NCBI GenBank assembly: GCA_001600455.1
Contig: BCKC01000001.1
Location: 1,638,441-1,702,440 of the forward strand
Source of the DNA: Endocalyx cinctus
Taxonomy: Eukaryota; Ascomycota; Sordariomycetes; Amphisphaeriales; Apiosporaceae
Direction of reading: 5' to 3'
DNA: 64,000 nucleotides
The notes under the pieces are model-generated. The model searched no databases. It had not been told where the DNA came from and was given only the letters and a program-made list of their open reading frames with translations. A program made the translations under genes and the position numbers. Positions 39,001 through 50,368 of this stretch are shown here, in pieces. How positions within the stretch are numbered: position 1 is the stretch's first letter; every line of letters starts with the position of its first letter.

Positions 39001-41544
39001 GGATGACCATCCAGATGAATCATCGGAGATTACCGAGACGGAAAAGCGCACCATGGACATCATGACCTTGGACGAGGAAAGTAAATCAGACGAAAAGAAA
39101 GAAGAGACTCGATCTGGAATAATGGACGACCCTGCTTACGAGCCGAAAGGGTTCTTCCGGAGTTTCGGGACTATGTTTGTCGAACAGGGGAGATTCTGGC
39201 CGTGGTATATCTTCATGTTAATTGGAGTCGTTATCGCAGGAGGTGAGTTTTTCTTATCCCTGTGTAGCGATCAGTTTGTTCTGACTTTACATTACATTTT
39301 CACAGGTATCGCGCCGCTACAGGCTTACATATTTGCCAATCTTATTTCGTCGTTCTCATTCTGGGGAGATCTACTTATCTACCTTTCCAACTTCTGGTGT
39401 CTCATGTTCGTCATTTTGGGTATCGGAGCCGGTATCGGATATTTCTGTCTGGGCTTTGCGGCTACGCGCATATCTTTCGTGAGTTACCCCGTCTCTATGT
39501 CCACTAAATTAAATGTCATAAGATATTAACACTCTCCATAGTACATTACATCAGCCTATCGACGCGAATACTTTTGTAACATCATCACGAAGCCTGTATC
39601 TTGGTTTGATGGGGAGGGCCGATCCATCGGAGCCCTAACCGGCTTCGTGGCGAGCGACCCTTCTGCACTTCAGCAACTGCTCGGCATCAATATGGCCTTC
39701 GCCATCATATCTTTACTCAGCGTCGTAGGATGTCTGACGGTCGCCTTCTATTTCGGCTGGAAGCTTACGATCGTCGCGTTCGCGTCTGCACTGCCTCTCT
39801 CTCTTGGTGCGGGATTCTACAGGCTAAGGGTTGAGAAGAGATTCGAAAGCGCAAACTTGAAGGTTTTCGCCGAGAGCGCCAAGTTCGCTACCGAATCTAT
39901 CGGTGCCATCCGCACGGTATCGGCCTTGACTCTCGAGGACAACATTTGCCGTACGTATGAGAAGTTGTTGCATGACCATGTAAAAGACGCTTGGAAGCGC
40001 GCCCGTTTTGCTACCTTGATCTTCACTGCGAGCGATAGTTTTCCCGTACTGTGCATGGCATTTGTATTATGGTGAGCTATATGCATCGTCAACTATCCAC
40101 AACCACCACTAACAAATGTGTAGGTATGGCGGAACTCTTCTAGTTTCCGGAGAGTACACAACTTTCCAATATTGTAAGTATGATCCAACGCTAGCTTTGT
40201 TCATCTCTTGCTAACCCCCTACCATAGTGGTTGTATATATCGCTGTTGTTCAGGTAAGACAGAAATAGCCGTTATTGACCTTTGACGCATATTAATATTA
40301 AACTAATAGGGCGCAATGGGTGCTGGCCATTGGCTTAGTTATGGTCCCAGTAAGTAAATGTGTTTACCATCAAATTTCGGGCAGTATTTCTAACCAAGAT
40401 AATAGACATTGCTCAAGCAACTGCAGCTTCGCATCGTATCCAGGCGACAAGGGTCTGCTCACACGACGATCAACAAGGGATTACTTTGGATCAGCATACA
40501 GATAAAGATATTGAGGGCGTCAAAATTGAGCTACGTGATGTCTGGTTCAAGTACCCCACGCGAGATGTTCCCGTCCTTAGTGGATTGAATATGACAGTAT
40601 GCATACCCGTACTTGGCAATGAACTTGGATAAAGCTAATCTTCACCTTAGATTCAAAAAGGGCAATTCGCCGCCATTGTCGGCCCATCAGGTAAGTTTAT
40701 CAAGAAGCAATCCGCTGTCAATACCATACCTAACGCTGAGGAACTACAGGATGCGGTAAAACCAGTATCATTTCTCTACTAGAACGGTAAGCCGTACTAA
40801 TAGATACGATACGAACACATGATTAAGATGCTAACTCGCCAATCTAGATTCTACAAGATCACATCCGGAAGCATTACCTACAATGGCGTCGAGATCGACG
40901 ACGTTCAACTCGCAAACTACCGCAAGACGATATCTCTCGTGGCGCAAGAGCCCAACATATTCGACGCGACGATTCGGGAGAACGTCCTGCTCGGAGTCGA
41001 CGCCGAGCGCGCCGTTTCAGACGAAGAAGTTTTCCAAGCGTGCCGAGACGCCGGAATCCACGACTTCATCATCTCGCTTCCCGAGGGATACGATACGCAA
41101 GCGGGGATCCGCGGGGTGCTGCTCAGCGGCGGTCAGAAGCAGCGGATATCGATCGCGCGGGCGTTGATCCGGCGGCCGCATCTCCTGCTCCTCGACGAGG
41201 CCACCTCCAACCTCGACTCGGAAACGGAGAAGCTCGTCCAGGCCGTCTTCGAGCGCACCCGGGCGGGAAGGACCATGATCGTGGTGGCGCACCGCCTCGC
41301 TACGGTCCAGAACGCCGACGTCATCTTCGTCCTTGGCGACGGTCAGGTTTTGGAGACCGGTAACCACATATCGCTACTGCAGAAGCGTGGTGTGTATTAC
41401 AGCATGGTACGTAATCTCGTTTTCAAGTTTTTTCTTTCTTTCTCCTCTTTTGCCTTAACTATCCACCGGGATACATCTTGCCGCTGGTCCGAGGCTCTTT
41501 CTGACAGATAATTACAGTGTCAAGCACAGGCTCTGGACAGATAA
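36051..41544 (+). CDS. Full-size ABCB (MDR-type) ABC transporter, 20 exons
   Basis: Plasma-membrane exporter with two membrane and two nucleotide-binding domains, 1439 aa. Exons: 36051-36662, 36717-36822, 36878-36968, 37057-37081, 37137-37641, 37694-37712, 37769-37846, 37917-38277, 38334-38588, 38648-39242, 39306-39478, 39542-40071, 40124-40173, 40228-40253, 40310-40349, 40406-40596, 40651-40690, 40750-40786, 40848-41406, 41518-41544. All joins keep frame. The first 200 residues are a Ser/Pro-rich cytosolic extension ending in [14 protein letters not shown]1 has Walker [10 protein letters not shown] (571-579), LSGGQ (697-701) and Walker [13 protein letters not shown]2 has Walker A GPSGCGKT, LSGGQ (1337-1341) and LLLLDEATS. 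The 27-nt last exon gives CQAQALDR, a usual end of this group. It lies 1 kb from the FSH hydrolase on the same strand and may export the polyketide; that role is inferred. Confidence 0.93.
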
Positions 41545-43069
41545 GTTTGCAGATGGAACGTACGATATTGTATTTAACTAGGTAGTTATCTTACGACCTC
41601 GCTCGGAAGGAAAATTTCAGGTTACAAGCCGGAAACATGACGGGATGCCAACCACTACTAGATCGTTAATTTTTGATGGCAATGTGGTAATGCTAGATAA
41701 TGGAGGACGTAATCACCTTTGGAAAATTAGATAGAATAAGATGAATACAACAATTATTATGTGTAATGCGCTTGTAACGTCACGGACTGACGTACACAAT
41801 CACTTCATTTTATCCAGGTACAGATTGAGGATGTACTGCATCCGCACAAGCATCTGCATACAGATAGATAATTGCGGGCTGGCCGATCGGGTCCGTAGTA
41901 ATTTATGGCGTTTCATTTGTAATGGAGTAACAAGTAACCTTACCGGTAGTGACAATTTAGTTGACAAGGGAGATTGTCCGTGGCCATAACGGACGAAAAG
42001 GTGCCAAAGAGAATTGTTACGAGCGGTAACAATCCCGAATGCCTCAGAGCCTAAATTAAATCTGTGACAGGGACACATTGCCCATAACTTCCTACCCAGG
42101 TCCCCGGTGCCAAAATCACCTAGGGGTAGATGGGAGCTTGCACAATCCGGATAAAATCACTTCGGCACGAGTATTCTTCCAGTTCCGCTATCCCATGTCT
42201 CATTATCTTGCATTATCTATGTATTATGTAGGTACTATGCCTCGACTAAGAATATATATAAATGGCCCTGTATCTGACCAAGATCTTATATAATGGCAAC
42301 GGTTCGGCTCTGTGGAGACGGGATGTGGAGGGCAGTGGAAAAAGAGATATTAAAACTTGCTATCCTCGTGGTAATATCCTTTCTTCTAGAACCGCCAGGT
42401 CTAAATATCGCAACCACTTGTTTTCGGAATACGATCCCTTAATTGTTCCGCTTAGTCCATCCCTATCGGACCTATATCGCTTTATGCGGACGGCCTCTAA
42501 AATCTCTAACCCATGGGTATGGTACCTTCTCTAAAGTTACCCTGGCTTGTCGTCGCGAGACCGGCCCGGAAATATTGAGACCTTATCATGACCACATAAA
42601 GGGGTTACGCACTCTGGTATCAAGGAGTTACTTTGGTGCAAAATTATGGGATCGGATCAAATATTTTACCACAGCAGGTGACGTAAGCCCCTCAGGGAGG
42701 TGTTGTGCCTACATATCGCATAAACTACTACGGTGGAGCGGGATGTCTCAATATACTTCAACCTACTAGTTAGCCAAGTGCCATTCTTGATACCCTTGAA
42801 ATGGCCAAGGCGCTTCGGCCGTGTACGCACACAATATGAAATTGGATCTAGACTTAGAACAATAAGAACTTGTTTTAATTTGACTTGAAATGACAGCGAT
42901 GGTCAATGCTATAATCATTGGGAAAGTACGCTTTAGTTCATGCCAGTACCCTTTTAATTTTCGTGAAGTCGTTACTATGGCAGCCCCCATTACGGCTATC
43001 CATCATAGCTACGAACAGATCGCGTGACCAACTGTCTTTTCCCTTATCGTACATATTCATATACCCATA
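41545..43069. other. Intergenic, no gene seen
   Basis: About 1.5 kb of mixed composition with only short frames on both strands and no motifs. It contains the 3' regions of the ABC transporter (left) and of the minus-strand stress-type gene (right). Nothing else could be supported. Confidence 0.5.
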
Positions 43070-43582
43070 TTATGCCTGTTGGTTCGAGTCGAGGACATCA
43101 TAAGTGGTCTTGCCATCGATCTTTGTCTCACGGCCGGCACTCGATGCCGGAACCCCAGCGCCGGTGCTCATGAACTTGCGCTCGGCAAGAAGGCCGGGGT
43201 CGTTCTGGGTGCCGAACTCGGTGAAGCTGGCGTTCTTGGCTTTGTCCTCGGTGCCGATGCTATCGTCCTCCTTGATGTTCTTTCCGTGGGGGCCGCCCTG
43301 GTCTTGGCGATAGACGTTCTCGACGTACGAGGGGGCCGTGTTCACATTTCCTGCTCTGTCGGCAGCAGATTTTGTGGAGGAAGACTTATGTGTGCTCTGA
43401 GGGCCTTCCTGAGGTCGCATGTTGGTGCTGGTGGTTGTCGTGTCGAACTCGTTGGCTTCGCGGAATGCCTGAGACTCGGCTGCTAAGGAGTCTGAGACTA
43501 CGGGACCGGTTCCTTCCTCGGTGACAGGCGCGTTCTTGCCAAGAGTTACCTTGGTGCCTTCGCTGGGTGCTTTTCCAGACAT
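43070..43582 (-). CDS. Small hydrophilic Ser/Thr-rich fungal protein (stress/LEA-like)
   Basis: An intronless 170-aa frame with ATG at 43582. The protein is hydrophilic and without membrane segments, rich in Ser, Thr, Gly, Asn and Lys. It contains VVSDSLAAESQAFREANEF, a SLAAES-type block that I recognise from conserved hydrophilic fungal proteins, and a C-terminal stretch GTQNDPGLLAERKF followed by GAGVPASSAGRE. The composition suggests intrinsic disorder as in LEA/desiccation proteins. Higher GC than the flanks and a single clean frame support a real gene. The upstream 200 nt on the minus strand are purine/pyrimidine-biased like a promoter. Molecular function is unknown. Confidence 0.8.
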   Translation of the reverse strand: MSGKAPSEGTKVTLGKNAPVTEEGTGPVVSDSLAAESQAFREANEFDTTTTSTNMRPQEGPQSTHKSSSTKSAADRAGNVNTAPSYVENVYRQDQGGPHGKNIKEDDSIGTEDKAKNASFTEFGTQNDPGLLAERKFMSTGAGVPASSAGRETKIDGKTTYDVLDSNQQA

Positions 43583-44201
43583 GATTTCAAGCAGTATATG
43601 GTTGTGATATAGTTGGATAAAGGGGTTGATGTAAATAGATTGCTTAAGGAAGGATATGTGTGTTCGTTTGTTAGATATATCTGAAAGTTCGTAAAGAGGA
43701 TGTTTGAAACTGATGAGAAATCAACTCCAACAGAAATTTCGGTTCTCTTGGAGTTATTATAGTTGATAGCCCTTCTCTCCTTTGTGTGTTTTGCTCAGAC
43801 TTCTCGAATAGTGACGTCATGTGTAGGTTGACATCACCTCACAACGCGAAAGATAAGTACATTTATCATGTAGGGTATACCTATGACTTCACCGGCTTCT
43901 AAATAAAATATCAATTCGTCAATCTATCAGTCTTTTCATGTGAGTTGACATATATTTTGTGGGGAGTGTGGTTGATATTGCTGCGTTGGAAGGAAGCTGT
44001 ACAACAAAGTGCCAGCTGAGCCGGAGCATTCAGTCCGGGCAAGAGCCTCGCATATTTGCACATCATCGATCTTAAGTTTATTATTATCTACTAGGTAACA
44101 TGGATTTCCTTCAAATTTTGTGATAATTGCCCTATCAGCCAGCAAGCTCCCGGTCTTAGATAAAGTTATTAAACACATTATTCTTATCAGTATGGCAAGT
44201 C
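43583..44201. other. Intergenic between hydrophilic-protein gene and permease gene
   Basis: Contains the promoter of the 43070-43582 gene and the 3' end of the permease gene, both on the minus strand. A 90-codon frame (43936-44208) overlaps the permease stop codon through ATGCTAA but shows no domain and was not accepted. Confidence 0.4.
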
Positions 44202-45811
44202 TTAGCATTGGAATGGAGTTATCAGCTCACCAGCGGCAACTGCCGCCTGGAGTGATTTGATCGTGGCATACAAGCCTCCGATGCTGATAAATGCTCCGGC
44301 CAATATAGTAAGAACGTTTATCACAAACAGGGTTGGCCTATTATACCAGGCTCGAAATCCTCCTTCAAAGTGATAAGTATCATGAAGCCAAAATGCACCA
44401 GCCAAACCGTAAGTGTACCAAGCAGCAAACAAAGATGCCGTGATGCCAACTAAGTAGTTGAATACGGGAATTCCAACTGCGAACACGAAAGCAGCCACAT
44501 TCGCAATCAGGATCAACACCGACCATACTGACCACCCTGTAATTGAATGTGAGTGGATGTGACGGCTGTGTCTGAACAATCTGACGAAAACTAATTTCGC
44601 AGCCGCATGACTGTACAAGCTTCCGGCGATGAAGAAATTCGGCAGTGCAAGACCGAACGCTATCTTGCCCCAGAGCGGGTGCAGACTGAGCAAACTAGGG
44701 CTAGAAACACCGGCCCCGACATACCAGTACGTTACTATTGCGAAGACGATATAGAAAGCCGTAGCACTGATCTGCAAAGTCCAAGCCGCTTTCATAGCGT
44801 CTTGCGGTCGTTTCATCTCCGAAATGAGAATGAAGAACATAAAATGGCCTGCGTAGGCAAATACGGGGTTTGTGATGCTAATAAACGCCGTCGCGAAGTC
44901 GCTCGCAACCGCGATGCTGATGTTCCCGGGGTCTATAGGCACCGCTCCCGCACCCGCCATCGCTACGATTCCGGCAATGATAATTGATGCACCACCTACG
45001 ATCGAGAGCCAACCGATATTGTTCAGCGTACGAGGAAAACTTGCCAGTGTGATCGCTATCGAGAAGATACCAGCGAATCCGACCGTACATAACGCTGAAT
45101 TGGATAACTCAGTGAGAGCAAGTTGACCTGCTAGAATTTGACTTCCTGTAGCCGCAATGGCGAAGAGAATCGTCCCTCCGCCTAGTATTTCCCTCCCAAT
45201 CGGCCCAAAGAGGATCATTCCGGCATCACCCATGTTATGTACTACGCAACAAATCAGCATGATGGACTTTTGACTACTGCCTGCTAAGGTAGAAATAATA
45301 GATTATCGAGGGTTAAATATCGAAATACGAACCCTCTGGATGCCGAAGCTTGAATTGTATAAGAGCCCACGAGGTATACGTAGCGAAGGCGCCGAGAAAC
45401 AAGATAACCACGGTGCCGGGCACAACGCCCACTGCTGCCAAACTACTTGGCAGACTGAGCATCCCGTTGGACACGATTTCAGTTATCATCAAAACGGAAA
45501 CCATCGGCCAACTTAAGGTCTTTTTATATATGGACAGGTCAGTAATCAATCTATTAGTGGTATTCTGGAAAACAATGATATTTTTCCCCAGCTAGGCATA
45601 GTAGTCGTTAAGCACTGACTTTGTATTTGATTTCATGATCGTCTTCTTGTCCAAACACATCTTCTGGTAAACCAGGACCGGTGAAGTGGTTCTCATTTTC
45701 ACTATTATCGGAGCCCGGAGGTAGGCCTCCTTCTAACGAGACCCCACCATAGGCCGGCCCATGACCTTTCTCAGTGTACGGACCCGCGCGGTACTGGCTA
45801 TTGTTTGCCAT
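44202..45811 (-). CDS. Amino-acid permease (AAAP family, MTR-like)
   Basis: Proton-coupled amino-acid transporter of the AAAP family, related in layout to Neurospora MTR neutral amino-acid permease; plasma membrane. Exons are 45811-45620, 45519-45333 and 45241-44202, giving 472 aa. The first about 64 residues are a hydrophilic cytosolic tail (QYRAGPYTEKGHG). Joining exon 2 gives YKTLSWPMVSVLMITEI and then NGMLSLPSSLAAVGVVPG, the conserved first helix. Joining exon 3 gives FKLRHPEVHNMGDAGMILFG. About ten or eleven hydrophobic helices follow, including ISEMKRPQDAMKAAW, a diagnostic loop in this family. The end ...GELITPFQC fits the family's usual Cys-containing terminus. A potential donor (GTGAGC) just before it was ignored because no good acceptor follows. 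Substrate is not predictable. Confidence 0.92.
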
Positions 45812-46871
45812 TATACTAAAGTTTCAACATGTGAGCCTCTTTTAGATAAATAATTCAAACGGCTTCTTGATATTTCATAAGAGGACTGAAGGTGAGAAAA
45901 GACAAAATAATACCATCATAATCTTAATTAACATGATTGATAACGGTAACGAATTAGGGAGGTGGTGAGGCATTGTTACTTTTAATCGATGGCCAATAGA
46001 AGGCCATGCCACAATCTCGGATCATACATACCGTTTTGCCTGTTGACGAAATCCGCATAAGAATTTCAACTGTTTTAGGACATCGCTGCAGCACATTCCA
46101 GCTCTAGGATTACCTTAAACATGGTATGGCTGGTGTATAATGAAGATTATTCGTATACCCGGTATCGGGTTTAAACCGAGAATAAACATTTGCAAGTCTT
46201 CAAGACGGACTATCGTCATGTTGGTACACGTACAAGATTATCTGGTGTCGCATCAGGATAGGCTTCATCAATAATACTCATATTTAAATAACTGTGAGAT
46301 AAACTTACAGTCATAGGCATGAACATAAGGGAGTATGTGTAGCCTGGAAGGCTTTTACTTTGAACGCATCCTGATGGCAATCTCCCCCTTCGTATCATCT
46401 TAGACACAATGCTAGACTTCGAATCACAATTGCTTGAATACCATTTCACGAAAGTTTCATCTCGATATCCTGCTGCGAGATAGTTTATATGTCTATTTTA
46501 TTCAAAATAGTGATTAAATCCCAAGTCGAAATCCTATTTCTCCAGACCCCCTCCCCCACCAAGTAAAGTCGTCAGCGAATGATAGTGAACTAAAAGGTCA
46601 TGATATATCAATACAGCGCCAATGTGGAGGGTTTTAGTGGATTTAAGTGATACAATAGCTCTAGCTCAGCTCTAAGGCAACGCCGATTTCGCCCACAATT
46701 TTTTTAATAGTGAAAGCTCTAAAGTCAGTTACCGAAGTGATCTTCTAGTCAAAATTGACCACGCTTTTTTTTTCTTTTACCTATAAAGAGGTCAACTTCT
46801 GGGCTCCAATGACCCAATTAACTGTATAAAGTCTCTTAATAACCGTCATTGAGTCAAAAAGCCAGGCCATT
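45812..46871. promoter_or_regulatory. Divergent intergenic region, permease / DHAD
   Basis: One kilobase between two divergent starts. No ORF is supported. Near the DHAD start there is a short pyrimidine run (ttttttttcttttacc, 46766-46781). No regulator site was assigned; TGACTC-type Gcn4/CPC1 elements, expected for an amino-acid biosynthetic gene, were not obvious to me in the last 300 nt. Confidence 0.4.
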
Positions 46872-48760
46872 ATGTCCTTCCAGTCTCTCCTACGAGCCAG
46901 AGCTCCATCTGCTCTGGTTCGAGGTGCTATTAAGCCCACAAGACAGTATGCGTATGTGTCATAGTAACAATTATTTCAATTCTATTCTCAGATTGTCCAC
47001 ATATTTACTGATTGCCTACTCTATTATATAGTCGATTATTGAGTACTACATCCGCCTGCCGTTCCGAAAATGACCTTAACAAAGTTTCTCGACTCATCAC
47101 GCAACCCAAGTCACAGGGTGCCTCCCAGGCTATGCTTCTTGCCACGGGCATTACTGAAGCCGATTTGTCGAAGGCCCAGGTCGGTGTTTCTTCCGTCTGG
47201 TACGAGGGCAACCCGTGCAACATGCATTTGATGGACCTTTCCACCGTGGTGAAACAGTCCGTAGCGCGTGCCGGTCTGCTTCCTTACCGATTCAACACTA
47301 TAGGCGTCTCGGATGGTATTTCTATGGGTACTACGGGCATGAGATATTCTCTTCAGAGCAGAGAGATTATTGCCGACAGTATTGAGACCGTCATGCAGGG
47401 TCAATGGTACGACGCAAACGTCTCCTTGCCAGGTTGTGACAAGAACATGCCCGGTGTGTTGATCGCCATGGGTCGCGTCAACCGACCCAGTCTCATGGTC
47501 TACGGAGGTACGATTAAGCCCGGTTGCGGCTCCGACGGCGCTACCCTAGATATTGTCAGCGCTTTCCAGGCTTATGGACAATACTTGTCCGGCGAGATTA
47601 CCGAGGAGAAGCGAGCGGATATCATCCGAAAGTCCATTCCGGGATGCGGTGCTTGCGGTGGCATGTACACCGCCAACACGATGGCTACCGCCATCGAAAC
47701 TATGGGCATGACGTTACCGGGCAGCAGTAGTACCCCGGCCGAAGATCCCGGCAAGATAAAGGAGTGCGAGAATGTGGGCGAGGCTATCAAGACCCTTCTC
47801 AGAGAAGATATCAAGCCCAAGGATATCATGACCAGGCAAGCCTTCGAAGACGCCATGATCGTGGTCAACATCCTCGGAGGCAGCACCAACGCCGTCCTCC
47901 ACCTGATCGCCATCGCGGATTCGGTGGGCATCAAGTTGACGGTCGACGACTTCCAGGCCGTATCCGACCGAACGCCCCTCCTCACCGACATGAAGCCCTC
48001 GGGCAAGTACGTCATGGCGGACATACACCGAATCGGCGGAACCCCCGCGTTGCTCAAATTCCTGATAGGCGAAGGGATCATCGACGGAAGCGGCATGACC
48101 GTCACGGGCAAGACGATGAAGCAGAACGTCGAGTCGCTCCCCTCGTTCCCCGCCGACCAGAAGATCGTGCGCCCCTTTTCGGAACCGATCAAGGAGACGG
48201 GCCACATCCAGATCCTGCGGGGATCGCTCGCGCCCGGCGGCTCGGTCGGCAAGATCACCGGCAAGGAAGGGCTGGTGTTTACGGGTAAGGCCAGGTGCTT
48301 CGACCAGGAGGACGACTTCGTCGCCGCGCTCGAGCGCGGCGAGATCAAGAAGGGCGAGAAGACGGTGGTCATCATCCGGTACGAAGGGCCCAAGGGCGGT
48401 CCCGGCATGCCGGAGATGCTGAAACCGTCGTCGGCCATCATGGGCGCCGGCCTCGGCAAGGACGTCGCCCTCCTCACGGACGGACGCTTCTCGGGCGGCA
48501 GCCACGGCTTCCTCATCGGCCACATCGTCCCCGAGGCGCGCGAGGGCGGTCCCATCGCCCTCGTTCGCGACGGCGATACCGTCACCATCGACGCCCAGAA
48601 GCGCGTCATCGACTGCGACGTCAGCGAGGCGGACATGCAGAAGAGGCGGAAGGAATGGACCCCGCCCCCGCCCAGGTACTCCCAGGGTACCCTCACCAAG
48701 TACGCCGCTCTCGTCAGCGACGCCAGTTCCGGCTGCATCACTACGTCCAAGAAGATATAG
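46872..48760 (+). CDS. ILV3: Dihydroxy-acid dehydratase, mitochondrial
   Basis: Converts dihydroxy-isovalerate and dihydroxy-methylvalerate to the 2-keto acids in valine, isoleucine and leucine synthesis; mitochondrial matrix. Exons are 46872-46951 and 47032-48760, giving 602 aa. The first about 38 residues are an Arg/Ser-rich targeting peptide ([14 protein letters not shown] then [10 protein letters not shown]). Iron-sulfur ligands are Cys89 (EGNPCNMH), Cys162 ([10 protein letters not shown]) and Cys235 ([12 protein letters not shown]). Other family blocks: [51 protein letters not shown]. Cys232, three residues before the third ligand, is not one I expect from housekeeping fungal enzymes. 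Codon use is GC-rich, unlike the flanks. It may be the only ILV3 or a second copy near the polyketide locus acting in self-protection. The enzyme identity is secure, the role is not. Confidence 0.95.
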
Positions 48761-49239
48761 TCAAGAAAGAGTAGGGTGGTGAATTGGTTATACTGAAAAA
48801 AAAGTTAAATAAATAAATCTAAAACTTGTAAATATATAAAATCTCTCGTAAAGACTACGTTTCAGGGGGGAAAGAAAAGAAAAGACAAGGGGAGGGAAGA
48901 TTCCTTTTAATGAAAATTTCAGAAAGCTACTTGTGTTTATTCTTCCAAGTGCACTCGCCTAGTCAAAATTCTAGTTGAGTATCTATCTGTACCTAAAAAA
49001 AATACTTAGATATGTGGTGAACTGATAGTCAAACGCTAAAATGCCATTTCGTAACGAATTCATATATAACGCTACTTTTTATTTTATTTTTCTTGTTGAC
49101 TTGCTGAACCTCATAACTAGAGGAATCCACAAACCAGTCGTCGATCCCTCATCATATTCTCTTCTCGTCATACATGCATATCTACTCTCGTTTCCTAATA
49201 AAAAGGAGTGACTCTGCACACATTTCGGCCATGCCGTTT
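48761..49239. other. Convergent 3' intergenic region
   Basis: AT-rich 479-nt spacer between the stops of the DHAD gene and the LOA1-like gene. It has A-rich runs on both sides consistent with polyadenylation regions. No ORF. Confidence 0.5.
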
Positions 49240-50368
49240 TCACTTCTTACTGCCCTTGTTCCAAGCCTCTATGAAGGCAACTTTGTCGCGCAGCGTTAAG
49301 CCGACGCGCTTATTCCGAGCGAGACGAGCGAGCGCCTCGCCGACCTTATCCAGAACGCGCTGTTCCTCGGGCGTCAGATCTTCCCCGGGCTGTTCCTCAT
49401 CTTCCTCCTCTCCCGACTCGTCCTCCTCGTCCGCGCTACTGTTGTCTTCGGATGATACGGCATCGCCGTTCGTGGCGGCCGAGGCGCCGGAAGTGTAGAC
49501 GCTTTCGGCAACGCGCACTCTGATATAGTGGGTCGGCTTGCTCAGCAGGTTCCAGAGGAAGGCGCCCCAAGCGCCTGGGACCGGGGTCGTGATGTCGGGG
49601 GGCGTGTAGCGCATGCTGACGGGGAATATGGGGGTGTCCGGGGGCGCGGAGAGTAGTGAGGGCGACAGGGGCAGGATGCCCTTGCCGTTCGTCGTCGTCA
49701 TCTCGGGAAAGACGACGACGATGCGATGAGGGTTCTCCTCCACGAGGGCGCGCACGGTGGTGAGCTTGGCCGCCGAGGGGGGCGGGGCAGATAGGGTGGG
49801 GTGGCGGAGGGCGAGCGCGACGGCGCCGAAGAGCGAGATGCGCTGCACCTTCTGAGTGTTCGGATACGAGAGGGTGAATATAGGGTCGAAGATGGCGGCT
49901 AGGTAGAGCGCATCGATCGGAGACGTGAACTGGGAGGCAATGACGCAACGCGAGTTCGGGTACCGGTCTTTGGGTTGCTGCGACAGCGACCCTCGCTTCA
50001 CGCCGTCAAGCTGCAGGTCCGCCCACCATATTCCTGGTATGCCGAGGATGGACCAGAGGAAGAGCTTGCGCACTCCCAAGGGGAGGGGTAAATTATTGAA
50101 CACGAGGAAGAAGAGAGCGCAGATGGTCAAGAAGAAGGGCAGTCGGAAAAGATAGATGCCAGTGTGTGGGAGTAGGGAGAATGTCGAGGTCGGTGTCTTG
50201 GTCGGGATGAATGGGGATATGCCGGAACCTGTTTGTTTGAGAATCAAGTCAGTTTCGCATATTTCATCTACATCAATTCTAAGATGCGCAAGTTTTTTTT
50301 TTTTTTTTTTGTTTTTTTCTGGAATTATTTTGCTTACCTCGATCCCGAAATTGACTGTATTTCTCCAT
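49240..50368 (-). CDS. LOA1: Lysophosphatidic acid acyltransferase, LOA1 type
   Basis: Acyl-CoA:lysophosphatidic acid acyltransferase of the yeast Loa1/Vps66 type, acting in ER and lipid droplets on triacylglycerol precursors. Exons are 50368-50338 and 50228-49240, giving 339 aa. The 31-nt first exon (MEKYSQFRDR) joins GSGISPFIP, the usual fungal opening. Residues about 30-80 hold two hydrophobic segments (LPFFLTICALFFLVF, LFLWSILGIPGIWW). Then come WADLQLDGVKRGSL, the family's IASQFTSPIDALYLAAIFDP block and VVVFPEMTTTNGKGIL, equivalent to the PEG motif of PlsC acyltransferases. An acidic Glu/Asp stretch near residues 275-300 precedes the end ERTLRDKVAF-like sequence (LTLRDKVAFIEAWNKGSKK). 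Core lipid gene; no link to the polyketide genes is implied. Confidence 0.9.

Noticed and set aside
43936..44208. 90-codon minus-strand frame overlapping the permease stop
   Set aside because: No recognisable domain; most likely 3' untranslated sequence of the permease gene.
44202..44240. Possible last intron of the permease (donor GTGAGC)
   Set aside because: Following acceptors give immediate stops, and the unspliced end GELITPFQC resembles the family terminus.
47572..48750. 392-codon minus-strand frame, plus 269- and 174-codon frames on other frames
   Set aside because: They are shadows of the GC-rich dihydroxy-acid dehydratase coding sequence; no family features.
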